Origin: Litoribrevibacter albus
GTDB lineage: Bacteria > Pseudomonadota > Gammaproteobacteria > Pseudomonadales > Litoribrevibacteraceae
Length of the DNA: 64,000 nt
Reading direction: 5' to 3'
NCBI RefSeq assembly: GCF_030159995.1
Contig: NZ_BSNM01000003.1
Location: 248,001-312,000 of the forward strand
In this document: one piece after another, positions 44,081-53,885 of the stretch
Numbering within the stretch: the stretch's first letter is position 1
How the letters are laid out: the number at the start of each line of letters is the position of its first letter
The notes under the pieces: generated by a model
The model's database searches: none
Seen by the model: only the letters and a program-made list of their open reading frames with translations
What the model was told of the DNA's origin: nothing
Made by a program: the position numbers and the translations under genes

Positions 44081-44144
44081 GAGTTCAAACCTGAATGGGT
44101 TCAAACCTGAATGGGTTCAAACAACATTGGGTTTAAACCGCTAG
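44081..44144 (-). repeat. 16-bp tandem repeat (four units) upstream of the peroxiredoxin gene
   Basis: GAGTTCAAACCTGAAT, GGGTTCAAACCTGAAT, GGGTTCAAACAACATT and GGGTTTAAACCGCTAG lie in tandem (44081-44144), starting 24 bases before the peroxiredoxin start codon. Divergence increases away from that gene. Confidence 0.88.
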
Positions 44145-44290
44145 TGGTCTAAATCGTAATGGATGAGTTAATCCTAGATACCCTAATGACTTTGATCCAG
44201 CTCGAATTCGATCTTAGCTGAATTTTCTCAAGTGATTTGCTATGGTTGCGCCGTTTCTCCATTCACTTTGTTAAACGGATACGATGTTAC

Positions 44291-45211
44291 ATGAGCACGC
44301 CTTCAGTGATTGAACACATCTCAAGACCTTCTGATCTATCTCAGTGCCAACGTTTATTTCACGGTCGAGGACATGCTTTTCCCGGATTAGAGCATGTGTG
44401 TGTGGACTGGATTGCTCCTGCCATCGTCATTACGCTTTTTAACGAAGTTGAGCCGGATTGGCTAGAACAACAGGTGAGTGATTTGGCAGAGATATTTCCT
44501 GAACAGGAGTCCATTCAGGTTCAGTATCGTTGTCGCCCGGGGGCGCCTTTTGAAGTGCTTTCTGGTAAAGAAATTACCAATTTGGTGGCTTTAGAGGAGG
44601 GCATGAAGTTTCACATTACCTTGGGTAAAGCTCAAAACACCGGATTGTTTCTCGATATGCTGAACGGTCGTCGTTGGTTGAAAGAACACAGTGCTAACAA
44701 GAAGGTGTTGAACCTCTTCTCTTATACCTGTGGTTTTTCGGTTGCTGCGATTGAGGGCAATGCGGATCTGGTGGTGAATGTCGATATGTCAAAAGCCTCA
44801 CTGGCAACAGGGCGTGAAAACCACCGATTGAATGATCACGCTTTGGATAAGGTCGTGTTTCAGGGGTTGGATATTTTTAAATCCTGGGGACGAATCAAAA
44901 AACCGGGGCCGTACGATATTCTGGTGTCTGACCCACCAAGCTTTCAGAAGGGCAGCGTTAATATTCAGCGGGACTACCACAAGATCATCCGCCGCATTCC
45001 TGAATTGGTTGTACCAGGGGGGTTAGTGATGCTTTGTCTGAACTCTCCAGACCTGGATGATGCTTTCTTGCTTTCTCAGGTGGAGGAGAACTGTCCTGAG
45101 TGTGAGTTGTTAAACAAGATTGAAAACCCGGCGGTCTTCAAAGAAGCAGAAGCTGGAAAAGGGCTGAAGGTCTATGTGTTTCGTTTTTCTCCCTCAGACA
45201 CAATTGCTTAA
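44291..45211 (+). CDS. Class I SAM-dependent methyltransferase, RlmI/RlmK-like
   Basis: The 306-residue Rossmann methyltransferase has the SAM loop VLNLFSYTCGFSVAAIEGNAD and the DPPSFQKGS motif of COG1092 rRNA cytosine/guanine methyltransferases. It lacks the N-terminal PUA domain of RlmI, so its target may differ. The ATG at 44291 is selected since the upstream frame from 44237 adds a basic non-family leader; no strong ribosome-binding site is visible for either. Confidence 0.82.
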   Translation: MSTPSVIEHISRPSDLSQCQRLFHGRGHAFPGLEHVCVDWIAPAIVITLFNEVEPDWLEQQVSDLAEIFPEQESIQVQYRCRPGAPFEVLSGKEITNLVALEEGMKFHITLGKAQNTGLFLDMLNGRRWLKEHSANKKVLNLFSYTCGFSVAAIEGNADLVVNVDMSKASLATGRENHRLNDHALDKVVFQGLDIFKSWGRIKKPGPYDILVSDPPSFQKGSVNIQRDYHKIIRRIPELVVPGGLVMLCLNSPDLDDAFLLSQVEENCPECELLNKIENPAVFKEAEAGKGLKVYVFRFSPSDTIA

Positions 45212-45427
45212 TTCGTTAGCAAGCACGATGGATGGAGTGCTGGTACGCCATTGGTCTTAGTTTGAGAGCCGCTGGCCACTTGTCTTATTGATATTATGCT
45301 TAACGACTTATACTGATAGTTATCAGGTGTAATAATCACTCTCTCATCGTGTGCCTTGAATGAACGAGGCATAAAGGACATAGCATTACTGATCTACGGA
45401 AGGATCAGCCGGTTAAAGGGACGCTTT

Positions 45428-46186
45428 ATGAAGAAAACGTATCCATCTCAGAAAACATTCACCAGTACGTATCTGTTTTCTCATTGGTTTTCTTGTCTGT
45501 TATTAGCCGCTGGTATTTCTGTCAGTGTTCCAACCTATGCACAGGATGCTCGTGCACAGAACTACCTTGAACAAGCTGAATTTGAGATGGCTAAGTCCGA
45601 ACAGTCGGTCGATGCGCTCAATCGGTTTATCGAAACATATCCTGCTTCTCGATGGCGAGCTAATGCTGAATATGAGCGTGATCGCTTGGCCTATACTCAA
45701 GCAGCGCAGCAGGGAACGTCAGCTGCCGTTCAGGCGTTCATTGACGCCCATCCAGACAGTGCCTGGCTGCCTAATGCACATTTTATGTTGAATCGTCTGA
45801 AGAAAGATGAGACGGCACGGCGCGGTTCTGCGTCTTCATCCGTAGCCTCTGATGAATCAACAAACAACACACCGAAAGAAAAGCCGAGTCGTTATAAGAA
45901 ACCAGAATCTAACCGTGATCAGGATAGGGTGACTCGTGCACTGTCTATTTATGGTGATCGTCGTGCTGAGAAACAGCGCTTAAAAGATGAAAAGCGCAAA
46001 GAGCAGCAGGAAGAAGCGAAAAAGCGTGACGCATGTGGTCGTTTGAAAGACAGCATTCGACGGCTGGGCGAACGGGTGGTTTGGTATAACCTGGACGACC
46101 AAGGCAATCGTCAGTACGTGTCTGACGATACGGTGAGTCAGACACGTGAGAGGTTAACCCGCCAGTATCAGAAAGAGTGCGGTTAG
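45428..46186 (+). CDS. Periplasmic protein with TPR-like repeats and charged coiled coil
   Basis: From ATG 45428 (AGGGA upstream) the protein has 252 residues with a signal peptide (about 1-39, ending VPTYAQD), a helical repeat region (DALNRFIETYPASRWRANAEY and AAVQAFIDAHPDSAWLPNAHF, two copies of a TPR-like unit), a low-complexity linker (about 133-165), a Lys/Glu-rich coiled coil (about 175-210), and a C-terminal domain. The function is unknown. Its stop codon overlaps the end of the convergent EAL gene by 4 bases. Confidence 0.75.
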   Translation: MKKTYPSQKTFTSTYLFSHWFSCLLLAAGISVSVPTYAQDARAQNYLEQAEFEMAKSEQSVDALNRFIETYPASRWRANAEYERDRLAYTQAAQQGTSAAVQAFIDAHPDSAWLPNAHFMLNRLKKDETARRGSASSSVASDESTNNTPKEKPSRYKKPESNRDQDRVTRALSIYGDRRAEKQRLKDEKRKEQQEEAKKRDACGRLKDSIRRLGERVVWYNLDDQGNRQYVSDDTVSQTRERLTRQYQKECG

Positions 46187-48804
46187 ACCACTTCTTCCAA
46201 ATCCTTATGCGTTTCCAGCCATTGCAGGGTTTTTTCTTTATTCATCGGGCGGGCGTAGAAGTAGCCTTGTCCGATATCACAGCCTAACTGACGTAATAAG
46301 GTCTCTGTTTCTTCGTCTTCAATGCCTTCAGCAACCACTTTCATTTCAAGGTCGTGACCAATATTTATGGAGGCTTTTACGATGGTTTCCGCACTGTGTT
46401 TGTGGGTTACATCGAAGATGAAGGATTTATCAATTTTTAATTCATGAACCGAGAGTTTATGAATTTGAGACAGCCCGGAAAACCCGGTACCAAAGTCGTC
46501 GATGGAAAGTTTGATGCCCAGAGCTTTCAGCTCTTCAAGCGTTTTCAATTCCTGAAAGTCATCGCTGATGATACTGGATTCGGTAATTTCCAACGTAAGC
46601 TGACCTGGGGAAACCTGATTTTTGATTAAGGCATCTGAAACGGCTTCGACAAATCCTGGTTCATGTAAGTTCAAGACAGAAATGTTGATCGAGAACTGTA
46701 GGCCAGTGTGTTGTTTGTTGATCTCAACCATTTCGCGGAGCGCTTTGTTGATTACCCATAGGGTCAAGGGTTTGATCAAACCATTATGTTCTGCAACTGA
46801 TACAAACTCTTCCGGGCTGACTTGCCCAAGTTGTGGGTTCTCCCATCGTAGTAGGGCTTCTAACCCAACACAGCGTTTGTCGGTAAGAGACAGCTGGGGT
46901 TGGTAGGCCAGCGTTAACTCTTGATTTTCTAACGCCAATCGTAGCTCTGCTGCCAAGGACAAACGAGCTTCGTTAAAGAGGTCTTCTTCTTCGTTATAAC
47001 TCTGAAACAGGCGTTTCTTTTGATACGCCTGACTGCCTGCAATTTTGGCTTTGCGAATTAATTCATCGAGGTAGGATGCCGGTTCTGAAGATTGAGCAGG
47101 GCCATGTTGGGAAAAGGCAATGCCAAGGTGGGCGTCCAGATCCAGATTAATTGCTTCAAAGGTAAACGGTTGTTTAAGGCGTTCAGCGATGCTTCGTGCG
47201 AGTGTGGCAATTTTTTGTTCACTATCTACGTCGGCAAGGAATACAAAGCTGGCTTGGTCCAGGGCTGCGATTTTTACCGGCCCGTGGCCACTTTGTTCAA
47301 TACTGACGATGGATGGGTAGGGGCGAAGTATGGTGTTGATATGTTCCGCAAGGTGCTGACTGAGTCGGTCAGAGCTTTTCGTCCCCAGAGTCTTATCAAA
47401 TTCTTTAAGCTTGTGAACTTTGATGAATACCACGGCATGAGAGGTGAAGCCAATGGTTGTATGCATGGTGCGATAGGCTTGATGAAAAAACACATCATTG
47501 GGTAAGTGGTTTTTGGCGTGATGAAATGCTCTGTGCTGAAGCTGTTGTTCAAGCAGGTTGGTTTCTTCTGAATGTTTGAGTGCTTGAATTTCTGCCATGG
47601 CTCTTTGCTTGGCTTCTTGCTCAAATCGAATGGCAACCAGGATCACCAGCAGCAGGACTTCCAATACCGTGCCGGCTTGCAACAGGAACTCGACCATATC
47701 GTTATAGGGGAGCAACGTAAATCGACTTAATAGGTAGTAGCCCGTTGTAAGTAACAGTACGCTCATGGAGATCAGATAGTACTTCGCAATTTGAAGCCCT
47801 TGTTGAGCATAGTGATAGGCCATGGCAAGAAAACTTAATAGTGATACCAGCGCCAGAACTTTGGTAAAGATGAGTGCCGTTTGGTAGTCCGAAAACATTA
47901 GAAAGAAAGGCACAATGCACATAAGCATAAGAACTGTGAGCAGAGTGTTTCGTGATCCCCTTACGTCCAACAGCTGTTTGGTGAATAAGGCAAAACAAAG
48001 GATGGTGGCACAGGCGAAGATAACAATATTAAGGTTTTGAATGGATGGCGCGTTATAGAACAGGTATTGGAAAGCATAGCCGGTGATGGATGCTTGCAGT
48101 ATAAGTCGGGACAAAATGAATCCTGAATAGCTGGCAAATACCTTTTCTTTAGTGAGCCAAAAGGCGTAGGCACTGAGAATCATCGTGAGTGTTAAAATGC
48201 CAAAATAAAACATGGTTGCCGCAGTGGCTTTTAAATGTCTCTCATGAAAAATCAAAGGAGACGACAGGGTGGCATTAAAGATGATTGGTGACGTTGATTC
48301 TTGCCGTATAAGTACGGTAGTGGTGCTGTGTGGTTCTAGTTTTAATAGCAGCGATGGATTGGGATCAGGGATTCGTCGGATGTTGAACGGAACTCTGTCG
48401 CCGGTGGTATAGGAATCAGAAATCAGTCCATTTTTAATCACGTAAAAACTGACCAAGTCAGACATCGGCGAGGCAAGGCTCACCACTTGCTCAATATCGG
48501 TAGCCAGTGGATTTTGTATGTCTACGCTTAGCCAATAGACGGCACGAGAATGTCCAAAATTTGGTGCTAAATCCGAGCTTCTAAAGCCGTTTAATTGGCT
48601 ACTAGAGTGAATTAGATCGGGTGTTAATACGTGTTCCTGGTCTTCATAAAAGGTGGCATAAGGAGCAAGACTGACAATATCTTCTTCGGTTACTGACACT
48701 TTTGGTGAAGTGTAGCCTGAGGTGCTTTCGTTGCTTTTAATGGTTTGACTGAACAAAACCAGTAAACAAACAACGACAATGCTTGCTTTAGACAGCCAGT
48801 TCAA
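46183..48804 (-). CDS. 7TM-DISM sensor with degenerate GGDEF and EAL domains (c-di-GMP phosphodiesterase)
   Basis: The 873-residue protein has a signal peptide (1-24), a 7TMR-DISMED2 periplasmic domain (about 45-180), seven membrane helices (about 195-395), a GGDEF-like domain (about 430-600) whose motif position reads DQASF and so should be inactive, and an EAL domain (about 615-865). The EAL part keeps GLEALLRW, the Asn and Glu of SINISVLNL and LEITES, DDFGTGFSGL, VAEGIE and QGYFYARP, so hydrolysis of c-di-GMP is expected. The ligand is not known. Confidence 0.92.
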   Translation of the reverse strand: MNWLSKASIVVVCLLVLFSQTIKSNESTSGYTSPKVSVTEEDIVSLAPYATFYEDQEHVLTPDLIHSSSQLNGFRSSDLAPNFGHSRAVYWLSVDIQNPLATDIEQVVSLASPMSDLVSFYVIKNGLISDSYTTGDRVPFNIRRIPDPNPSLLLKLEPHSTTTVLIRQESTSPIIFNATLSSPLIFHERHLKATAATMFYFGILTLTMILSAYAFWLTKEKVFASYSGFILSRLILQASITGYAFQYLFYNAPSIQNLNIVIFACATILCFALFTKQLLDVRGSRNTLLTVLMLMCIVPFFLMFSDYQTALIFTKVLALVSLLSFLAMAYHYAQQGLQIAKYYLISMSVLLLTTGYYLLSRFTLLPYNDMVEFLLQAGTVLEVLLLVILVAIRFEQEAKQRAMAEIQALKHSEETNLLEQQLQHRAFHHAKNHLPNDVFFHQAYRTMHTTIGFTSHAVVFIKVHKLKEFDKTLGTKSSDRLSQHLAEHINTILRPYPSIVSIEQSGHGPVKIAALDQASFVFLADVDSEQKIATLARSIAERLKQPFTFEAINLDLDAHLGIAFSQHGPAQSSEPASYLDELIRKAKIAGSQAYQKKRLFQSYNEEEDLFNEARLSLAAELRLALENQELTLAYQPQLSLTDKRCVGLEALLRWENPQLGQVSPEEFVSVAEHNGLIKPLTLWVINKALREMVEINKQHTGLQFSINISVLNLHEPGFVEAVSDALIKNQVSPGQLTLEITESSIISDDFQELKTLEELKALGIKLSIDDFGTGFSGLSQIHKLSVHELKIDKSFIFDVTHKHSAETIVKASINIGHDLEMKVVAEGIEDEETETLLRQLGCDIGQGYFYARPMNKEKTLQWLETHKDLEEVV

Positions 48805-48917
48805 AGGAGCTTCCTTAATTATTATTTTTCTTTTGAATTCATCGTACCGAACTTGAGTAATAAAGATATCGGCATTCAGATTCTTTTTGTTAACTTCTAT
48901 TAACAGTAGCTGAATTC

Positions 48918-48951
48918 AAAGGCACTTGAAGGAAGAGTCAGGTGCCTTTTT
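48918..48951. terminator. Hairpin between esterase and EAL genes
   Basis: AAAGGCACTTGA / TCAGGTGCCTTT forms a 12-bp stem with one G-T pair. It lies just after the esterase stop codon on the minus strand; the T-run is longer on the plus strand. Confidence 0.7.
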
Positions 48952-48967
48952 GAGAGAAAGGCTGAGC

Positions 48968-49627
48968 TTAATCCAGAAGTTGCAGCAGGATAGCGCGAAT
49001 GTCGTCTATTTGTTCCATACAGACATTATGCTCCATCTGATAGCCTTGATACGAACACTCATACCCCAAGTCCTTTAGCGTCTTGTGGGCTTTCCGGCCC
49101 AGCTGGTCGGGAACGACTGGATCTTGTAATCCGTGTTGAATAAAGACAGGAAGGGATTTGTTTGCGTCGCTGAGTTGTATGGTATCAGCCGTGGCAAAGT
49201 AGGTTGATAGCGCCAGTAATCCTGCTAAGGGTTTTTGATAGCTTAACGCCGTTTGATAGGCTACTGCGCCACCTTGTGAGAAACCAATCAACACGATTCT
49301 TTCCGAAGGCACACCTCGTTCAATTTCCCGTTCGATGAGTTTGCCGATCTCGCTGGCTGATGTCAGTAATTGTTGTTCATCCACTTTACGTTCAATGCTC
49401 ATTTCAAGGATGTCATACCAGGCAGGCATGACAAAACCACCATTAATGGTGACGGGCATACTGGGAGCGTGAGGAAAGATGAATCGAACGGCTAGTTCAT
49501 CAGGCAATTTGAGTTCTGGCACGATCGGGGCAAAATCATTGCCATCAGCACCTAAACCGTGCAGCCAAATTACCGAAGCCTTGGCTTCTGTGGTTGGGTT
49601 TATTTCTATAGAAGGGAGATAGGTCAT
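48968..49627 (-). CDS. Carboxylesterase/phospholipase, alpha/beta hydrolase
   Basis: This 219-residue cytoplasmic esterase of the carboxylesterase II/acyl-protein thioesterase family has the oxyanion motif WLHGLGADGNDF, the nucleophile Ser117 in GFSQGG, Asp169 in QHGLQDPVV and His200 in YQMEHNV. The family cleaves short acyl esters and lysophospholipids. No signal peptide. It is transcribed alone and followed by a hairpin. Confidence 0.94.
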   Translation of the reverse strand: MTYLPSIEINPTTEAKASVIWLHGLGADGNDFAPIVPELKLPDELAVRFIFPHAPSMPVTINGGFVMPAWYDILEMSIERKVDEQQLLTSASEIGKLIEREIERGVPSERIVLIGFSQGGAVAYQTALSYQKPLAGLLALSTYFATADTIQLSDANKSLPVFIQHGLQDPVVPDQLGRKAHKTLKDLGYECSYQGYQMEHNVCMEQIDDIRAILLQLLD

Positions 49628-49672
49628 GTTGGTCCGCTGGTTGCTACAATTATTAAACCGATATTATTACCA

Positions 49673-49698
49673 ATAGTACTTAAGAATAGTACTTAACA
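49673..49698. repeat. 13-bp direct duplication upstream of the esterase gene
   Basis: ATAGTACTTAAGA (49673-49685) is followed at once by ATAGTACTTAACA (49686-49698), 46 bases before the esterase start codon on the minus strand. Confidence 0.65.
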
Positions 49699-49838
49699 AA
49701 TATTTCTATGTCGCGGAGAGTAGGTCAAGCGCGCCGGGGGTACAGAGTCATGGGGCCAGAGGTATGACTAAACAAGGATTTATTGATGATTCGCGATTTC
49801 ACGTTTTGCTTGAAGTAGTGTGAGCTAAAATACGTTAA

Positions 49839-50885
<1,047 letters not shown>

Positions 50886-50997
50886 GTAACGTCAGGAATA
50901 GCTGATATTCATCTGCCAAAGTGACTTGTTTTGTCATTTCATTCTTGTACTCTCTGCCTTTTATTGATGAATTAACTTCGCAGTATAAAGGCAGGGC

Positions 50998-52167
50998 ATG
51001 TTTTCTCTTTTTCTGATTTTTCTTCGACTTGGCGTGACGTCTTTTGGCGGACCTGTTGCACATTTAGGCTACTTTCATCGTGAGTTCGTAGTAGAACGCA
51101 AATGGTTCAGTGAAGCTGAGTACACTGAACTTCTGGCGTTGTGTCATTTTCTTCCGGGGCCTGCCAGTTCACAGGTGGGGATGGCCATTGGCTATCGTCA
51201 GGCAGGAATTTTAGGCAGTTTGATTGCGTTTCTGGGGTTCACCTTACCCTCGGTGATCCTGATGATCGGTGCTGCCTATGTGCTCCAACATACTTACGAT
51301 GTGACTTGGGTGGATGGAGTCCTTCATGCCATGAAGTTATTGGCCGTTGCTGTTGTCGCGGACGCAGTCTGGGGAATGGCGAAGAAGATTTGCATTACTC
51401 GTTTGAAGTTCACTATTACCATTGTCACGGCAGTTACCATGTTGCTCATGCCTGGTCTGACGAGCCAGTTGTTGACGATTGGATTTGCCGGTCTTGTGGG
51501 TGCAGTGGCTTTGAGACAGGGGACGCCTCCCGTAGAAACGTTGACGCAACGCTCAAGGCTGTTTACGTTTCCTTTCCTTGTTGTGTTTCTTGCTCTGTTA
51601 TTCGGGTTACCCCTCTTAGTCACTTCTCTGGATACTGCACCATTAGACAGCCATTCTCTGGCTATTTTTGATACCTTCTATCGTGCAGGCGGTTTGGTTT
51701 TTGGCGGCGGACATGTGGTGTTACCAATGCTTCAGGCTGAACCCTTGATTGCTCAGCAAGTCAGTCAGGAACAGTTTTTAACGGCTTACAGCCTGGCACA
51801 GGCCGTTCCGGGGCCAATGTTTACCATTGCCAGTTACTTAGGTTATGTGGTGGGTGATAGTTGGGTGAACGGGATGATCGCAACGGCCGGGATCTTTTTA
51901 CCTGGCTGGTTGTTAATTATTGCGACGCTGTCTGTGTGGCCTAAGTTAAAAGCGAATAATTACCTGGCAGGAAGTGTCCAGGGCATCGTCGCTGCGACAG
52001 TGGGTCTTTTAGTTGCCGCCTTGTATCAACCAGTGTTTTCGAGCGCGGTGTTAAGTGCATCAGACATGGCCGTAGTGTTATTGGTTTGGACCGCGTTGAG
52101 TGTTGCCCGTCTCCCTATTTGGGGGGTAGTGCTTGTTACTGCACTGGCTGGTGGTTTGGTTCTTTAA
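50998..52167 (+). CDS. chrA: Chromate transporter (two-domain ChrA)
   Basis: The 389-residue membrane protein consists of two homologous CHR domains. The first has FGGPVAHLGYFHREFVVE and FLPGPASSQVGMAIGY, the second GGGHVVLPMLQAE and AVPGPMFTIASYLGY, about 10-11 membrane helices in all. Long-chain ChrA proteins pump chromate out and give resistance; not every member is tested, and sulfate-linked roles are possible. No chrB regulator is near. A hairpin terminator follows. Confidence 0.93.
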   Translation: MFSLFLIFLRLGVTSFGGPVAHLGYFHREFVVERKWFSEAEYTELLALCHFLPGPASSQVGMAIGYRQAGILGSLIAFLGFTLPSVILMIGAAYVLQHTYDVTWVDGVLHAMKLLAVAVVADAVWGMAKKICITRLKFTITIVTAVTMLLMPGLTSQLLTIGFAGLVGAVALRQGTPPVETLTQRSRLFTFPFLVVFLALLFGLPLLVTSLDTAPLDSHSLAIFDTFYRAGGLVFGGGHVVLPMLQAEPLIAQQVSQEQFLTAYSLAQAVPGPMFTIASYLGYVVGDSWVNGMIATAGIFLPGWLLIIATLSVWPKLKANNYLAGSVQGIVAATVGLLVAALYQPVFSSAVLSASDMAVVLLVWTALSVARLPIWGVVLVTALAGGLVL

Positions 52168-52216
52168 TCCGGCTGGAGTATTTTCTGAAATACACCTGAG
52201 TTTATCCGTCTCTAAA

Positions 52217-52250
52217 AAGCGACAAGGTCTTTTGATGTTGTCGCTTCTTT
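52217..52250 (+). terminator. Terminator of chrA
   Basis: AAGCGACAA / TTGTCGCTT forms a 9-bp stem followed by CTTTATTT, 50 bases after the chrA stop codon. Confidence 0.75.
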
Positions 52251-52279
52251 ATTTGTATTCAACGTTGGTTTATATATTA

Positions 52280-52295
52280 TGGAACGATTGTTCCA
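52280..52295. promoter_or_regulatory. Candidate TetR operator upstream of the TetR-redoxin pair
   Basis: TGGAAC-GATT-GTTCCA is a perfect 6-bp palindrome with a 4-base spacer, immediately after a TATTAT -10-like box, 26 bases before the TetR start codon. Confidence 0.65.
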
Positions 52296-52321
52296 AAACT
52301 GTTTAGGATAAATCCCGTTTT

Positions 52322-52894
52322 ATGGCTCGCCCTCAAAAATTTAACGAACAACAGATCCTTTCCAAAGCCATGGTCTACTTTTGGCGGCATGGCTTTAGTG
52401 CCAGTTCGATTCATGAACTGTTAGAAGAAATGGGGATTAGTCGAGGGACGCTTTATAACTCGATAGGCGATAAAGATGCGCTATTTATGCGTTGTGTAGA
52501 GTGCTTTCAGCATCGGGTTGATCAGCTTTTTCAGTTAACTCTGTTCAACCAGCAGTTTCCTCCTGTTCAGCGCGTTGAGCAGTTTATCCGGCTGTCGTTT
52601 GCTGAAAATTCTGAGCTTCCAGTGGGGTGTTTGCTGGTGAATAGCTTGTGTGAAGACGATCGGGCGCTTAGTCAGATTAAGCCAATAGTTACAGCGACTC
52701 TGGATAAGATGGAAGAGGGGTTTAAAACAGTTTTTGAAGCTCTACAGATCAATGCAGACACGGCTGAGAGCTATGCCAGCATGATGGCTACCCAGGTTAA
52801 AGGCGCCAGAGTTCGACAAAGGGAAGGCGCATCAAATCCTCAACTCATTCAAGAGTTGTTGCGTCTTTTTGAATTACTTACCCAAACCAAATGA
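52322..52894 (+). CDS. TetR/AcrR-family transcriptional regulator
   Basis: The 190-residue repressor has a helix-turn-helix at about 8-50 (NEQQILSKAMVYFWRHGFSA, EEMGISRGTLYNSIGDKDALF in pieces) and a C-terminal domain with LPVGCLLVNSLCEDD. This 'WRHGF' type resembles regulators of small efflux or oxidoreductase genes. It lies 35 bases before the redoxin gene and probably controls it and itself through the palindrome upstream. Confidence 0.9.
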   Translation: MARPQKFNEQQILSKAMVYFWRHGFSASSIHELLEEMGISRGTLYNSIGDKDALFMRCVECFQHRVDQLFQLTLFNQQFPPVQRVEQFIRLSFAENSELPVGCLLVNSLCEDDRALSQIKPIVTATLDKMEEGFKTVFEALQINADTAESYASMMATQVKGARVRQREGASNPQLIQELLRLFELLTQTK

Positions 52895-52929
52895 AATCTG
52901 CCTGAATAACAACAATGATCGGAGTTTCT

Positions 52930-53775
52930 ATGCAAAAGCTTAAATCCCTCTTTATTTCTGGATACTGTACTTACTTATCATTGGTCAGTGTATTTTTGCT
53001 CTACAGCTATTTTAGCTCTGACTCGAAAGCCATTTTGCTGGCCGCAATCTTACACATCATAGGGGTATCATTTTTTGGGCACCTATTTCTTGGCGAACCG
53101 GCTCGCACTTCTGCGTTACTGCCTAAATGGACTATCCCAACGATAATTCTGGGGGTGTCCGTTGGTTACCAAGGCTTTTTGGAAGGGAACAGTTTAGCAA
53201 TTGGATTGGCTGCCATTGCTTGGCTAGGTTGGAGCTTATATTTGTTTTGGTACTCAAACTTTGGTGGTAAGAAAAGTGAGTCACTGAAGATTGGACACCC
53301 TTTACCTGATTTCACATTGTATACGCCATCAGGTGAGCCGGTCACTCGTTCTGACTTATCAGAAAAACCTACTTTGATGATTTTCTACCGAGGCAATTGG
53401 TGCCCACTTTGTGTGGCACAAGTCAAAGAAATCTCAAACTTGTACCGTGAACTAAACGAAATGGGTGTTGACGTCTGTTTGATCAGCCCTCAACCAGAAG
53501 AAAATACACAAGCATTGGCGGATCGTTTCAATGTGCCATTTAAGTTTCTGGTTGATAGCAAATTAAAAACTGCGGAAGCCTTTGGAATTAAGGCTGAAGG
53601 TGGTACACCAACGGGATTGGAAGCTTTGGGTTATGACTCTGATACTGTAAGACCGACGGTGTTGATTACCGATAAAGAAGGGAAGCTGGTGTATTCTGAT
53701 CTCACTGATAATTATCGGGTAAGACCTGAGCCTGAAGAGTTTATTAGAGTTTTCAAATCCATGGCTTCGGTATAG
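52930..53775 (+). CDS. Membrane-anchored redoxin (AhpC/TSA fold)
   Basis: The 281-residue protein combines about four N-terminal hydrophobic helices (residues 8-110) with a C-terminal peroxiredoxin/thioredoxin domain (about 120-281). The domain has FYRGNWCPLCVAQV with Cys158 and Cys161. The catalytic domain is preceded by the membrane part, so it should face one side of the inner membrane; topology cannot be decided by eye. ATG 52930 follows GGAG. It may reduce a peroxide or thiol under control of the TetR gene. The last residues resemble bacterioferritin comigratory-type proteins. Confidence 0.85.
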   Translation: MQKLKSLFISGYCTYLSLVSVFLLYSYFSSDSKAILLAAILHIIGVSFFGHLFLGEPARTSALLPKWTIPTIILGVSVGYQGFLEGNSLAIGLAAIAWLGWSLYLFWYSNFGGKKSESLKIGHPLPDFTLYTPSGEPVTRSDLSEKPTLMIFYRGNWCPLCVAQVKEISNLYRELNEMGVDVCLISPQPEENTQALADRFNVPFKFLVDSKLKTAEAFGIKAEGGTPTGLEALGYDSDTVRPTVLITDKEGKLVYSDLTDNYRVRPEPEEFIRVFKSMASV

Positions 53776-53795
53776 ATTGAATACAGACTGAAAAC

Positions 53796-53826
53796 AAAAA
53801 ACGGATGCCGAGGCATCCGTTTTTTA
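53796..53826. terminator. Bidirectional terminator between redoxin and DAHP synthase genes
   Basis: AAAAAACGGATGCC and its complement form a 14-bp stem with a very short GA loop, with T-runs on both strands. Confidence 0.93.
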
Positions 53827-53885
53827 TTGTTGTTGCTTTAGCGTATAGAGCTTTTGGGGCTCTACAGTGTTAGCTATAACAGTGC

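Noticed and set aside
47092-47505. 137-residue plus-strand frame inside the GGDEF/EAL gene
   Set aside because: Antisense shadow; the minus-strand frame is continuous through recognised domains.
51141-51671. 176-residue plus-strand frame inside chrA
   Set aside because: It is a shifted frame of the chromate transporter, rich in Cys, Ser and Trp in a pattern typical of out-of-frame reading.
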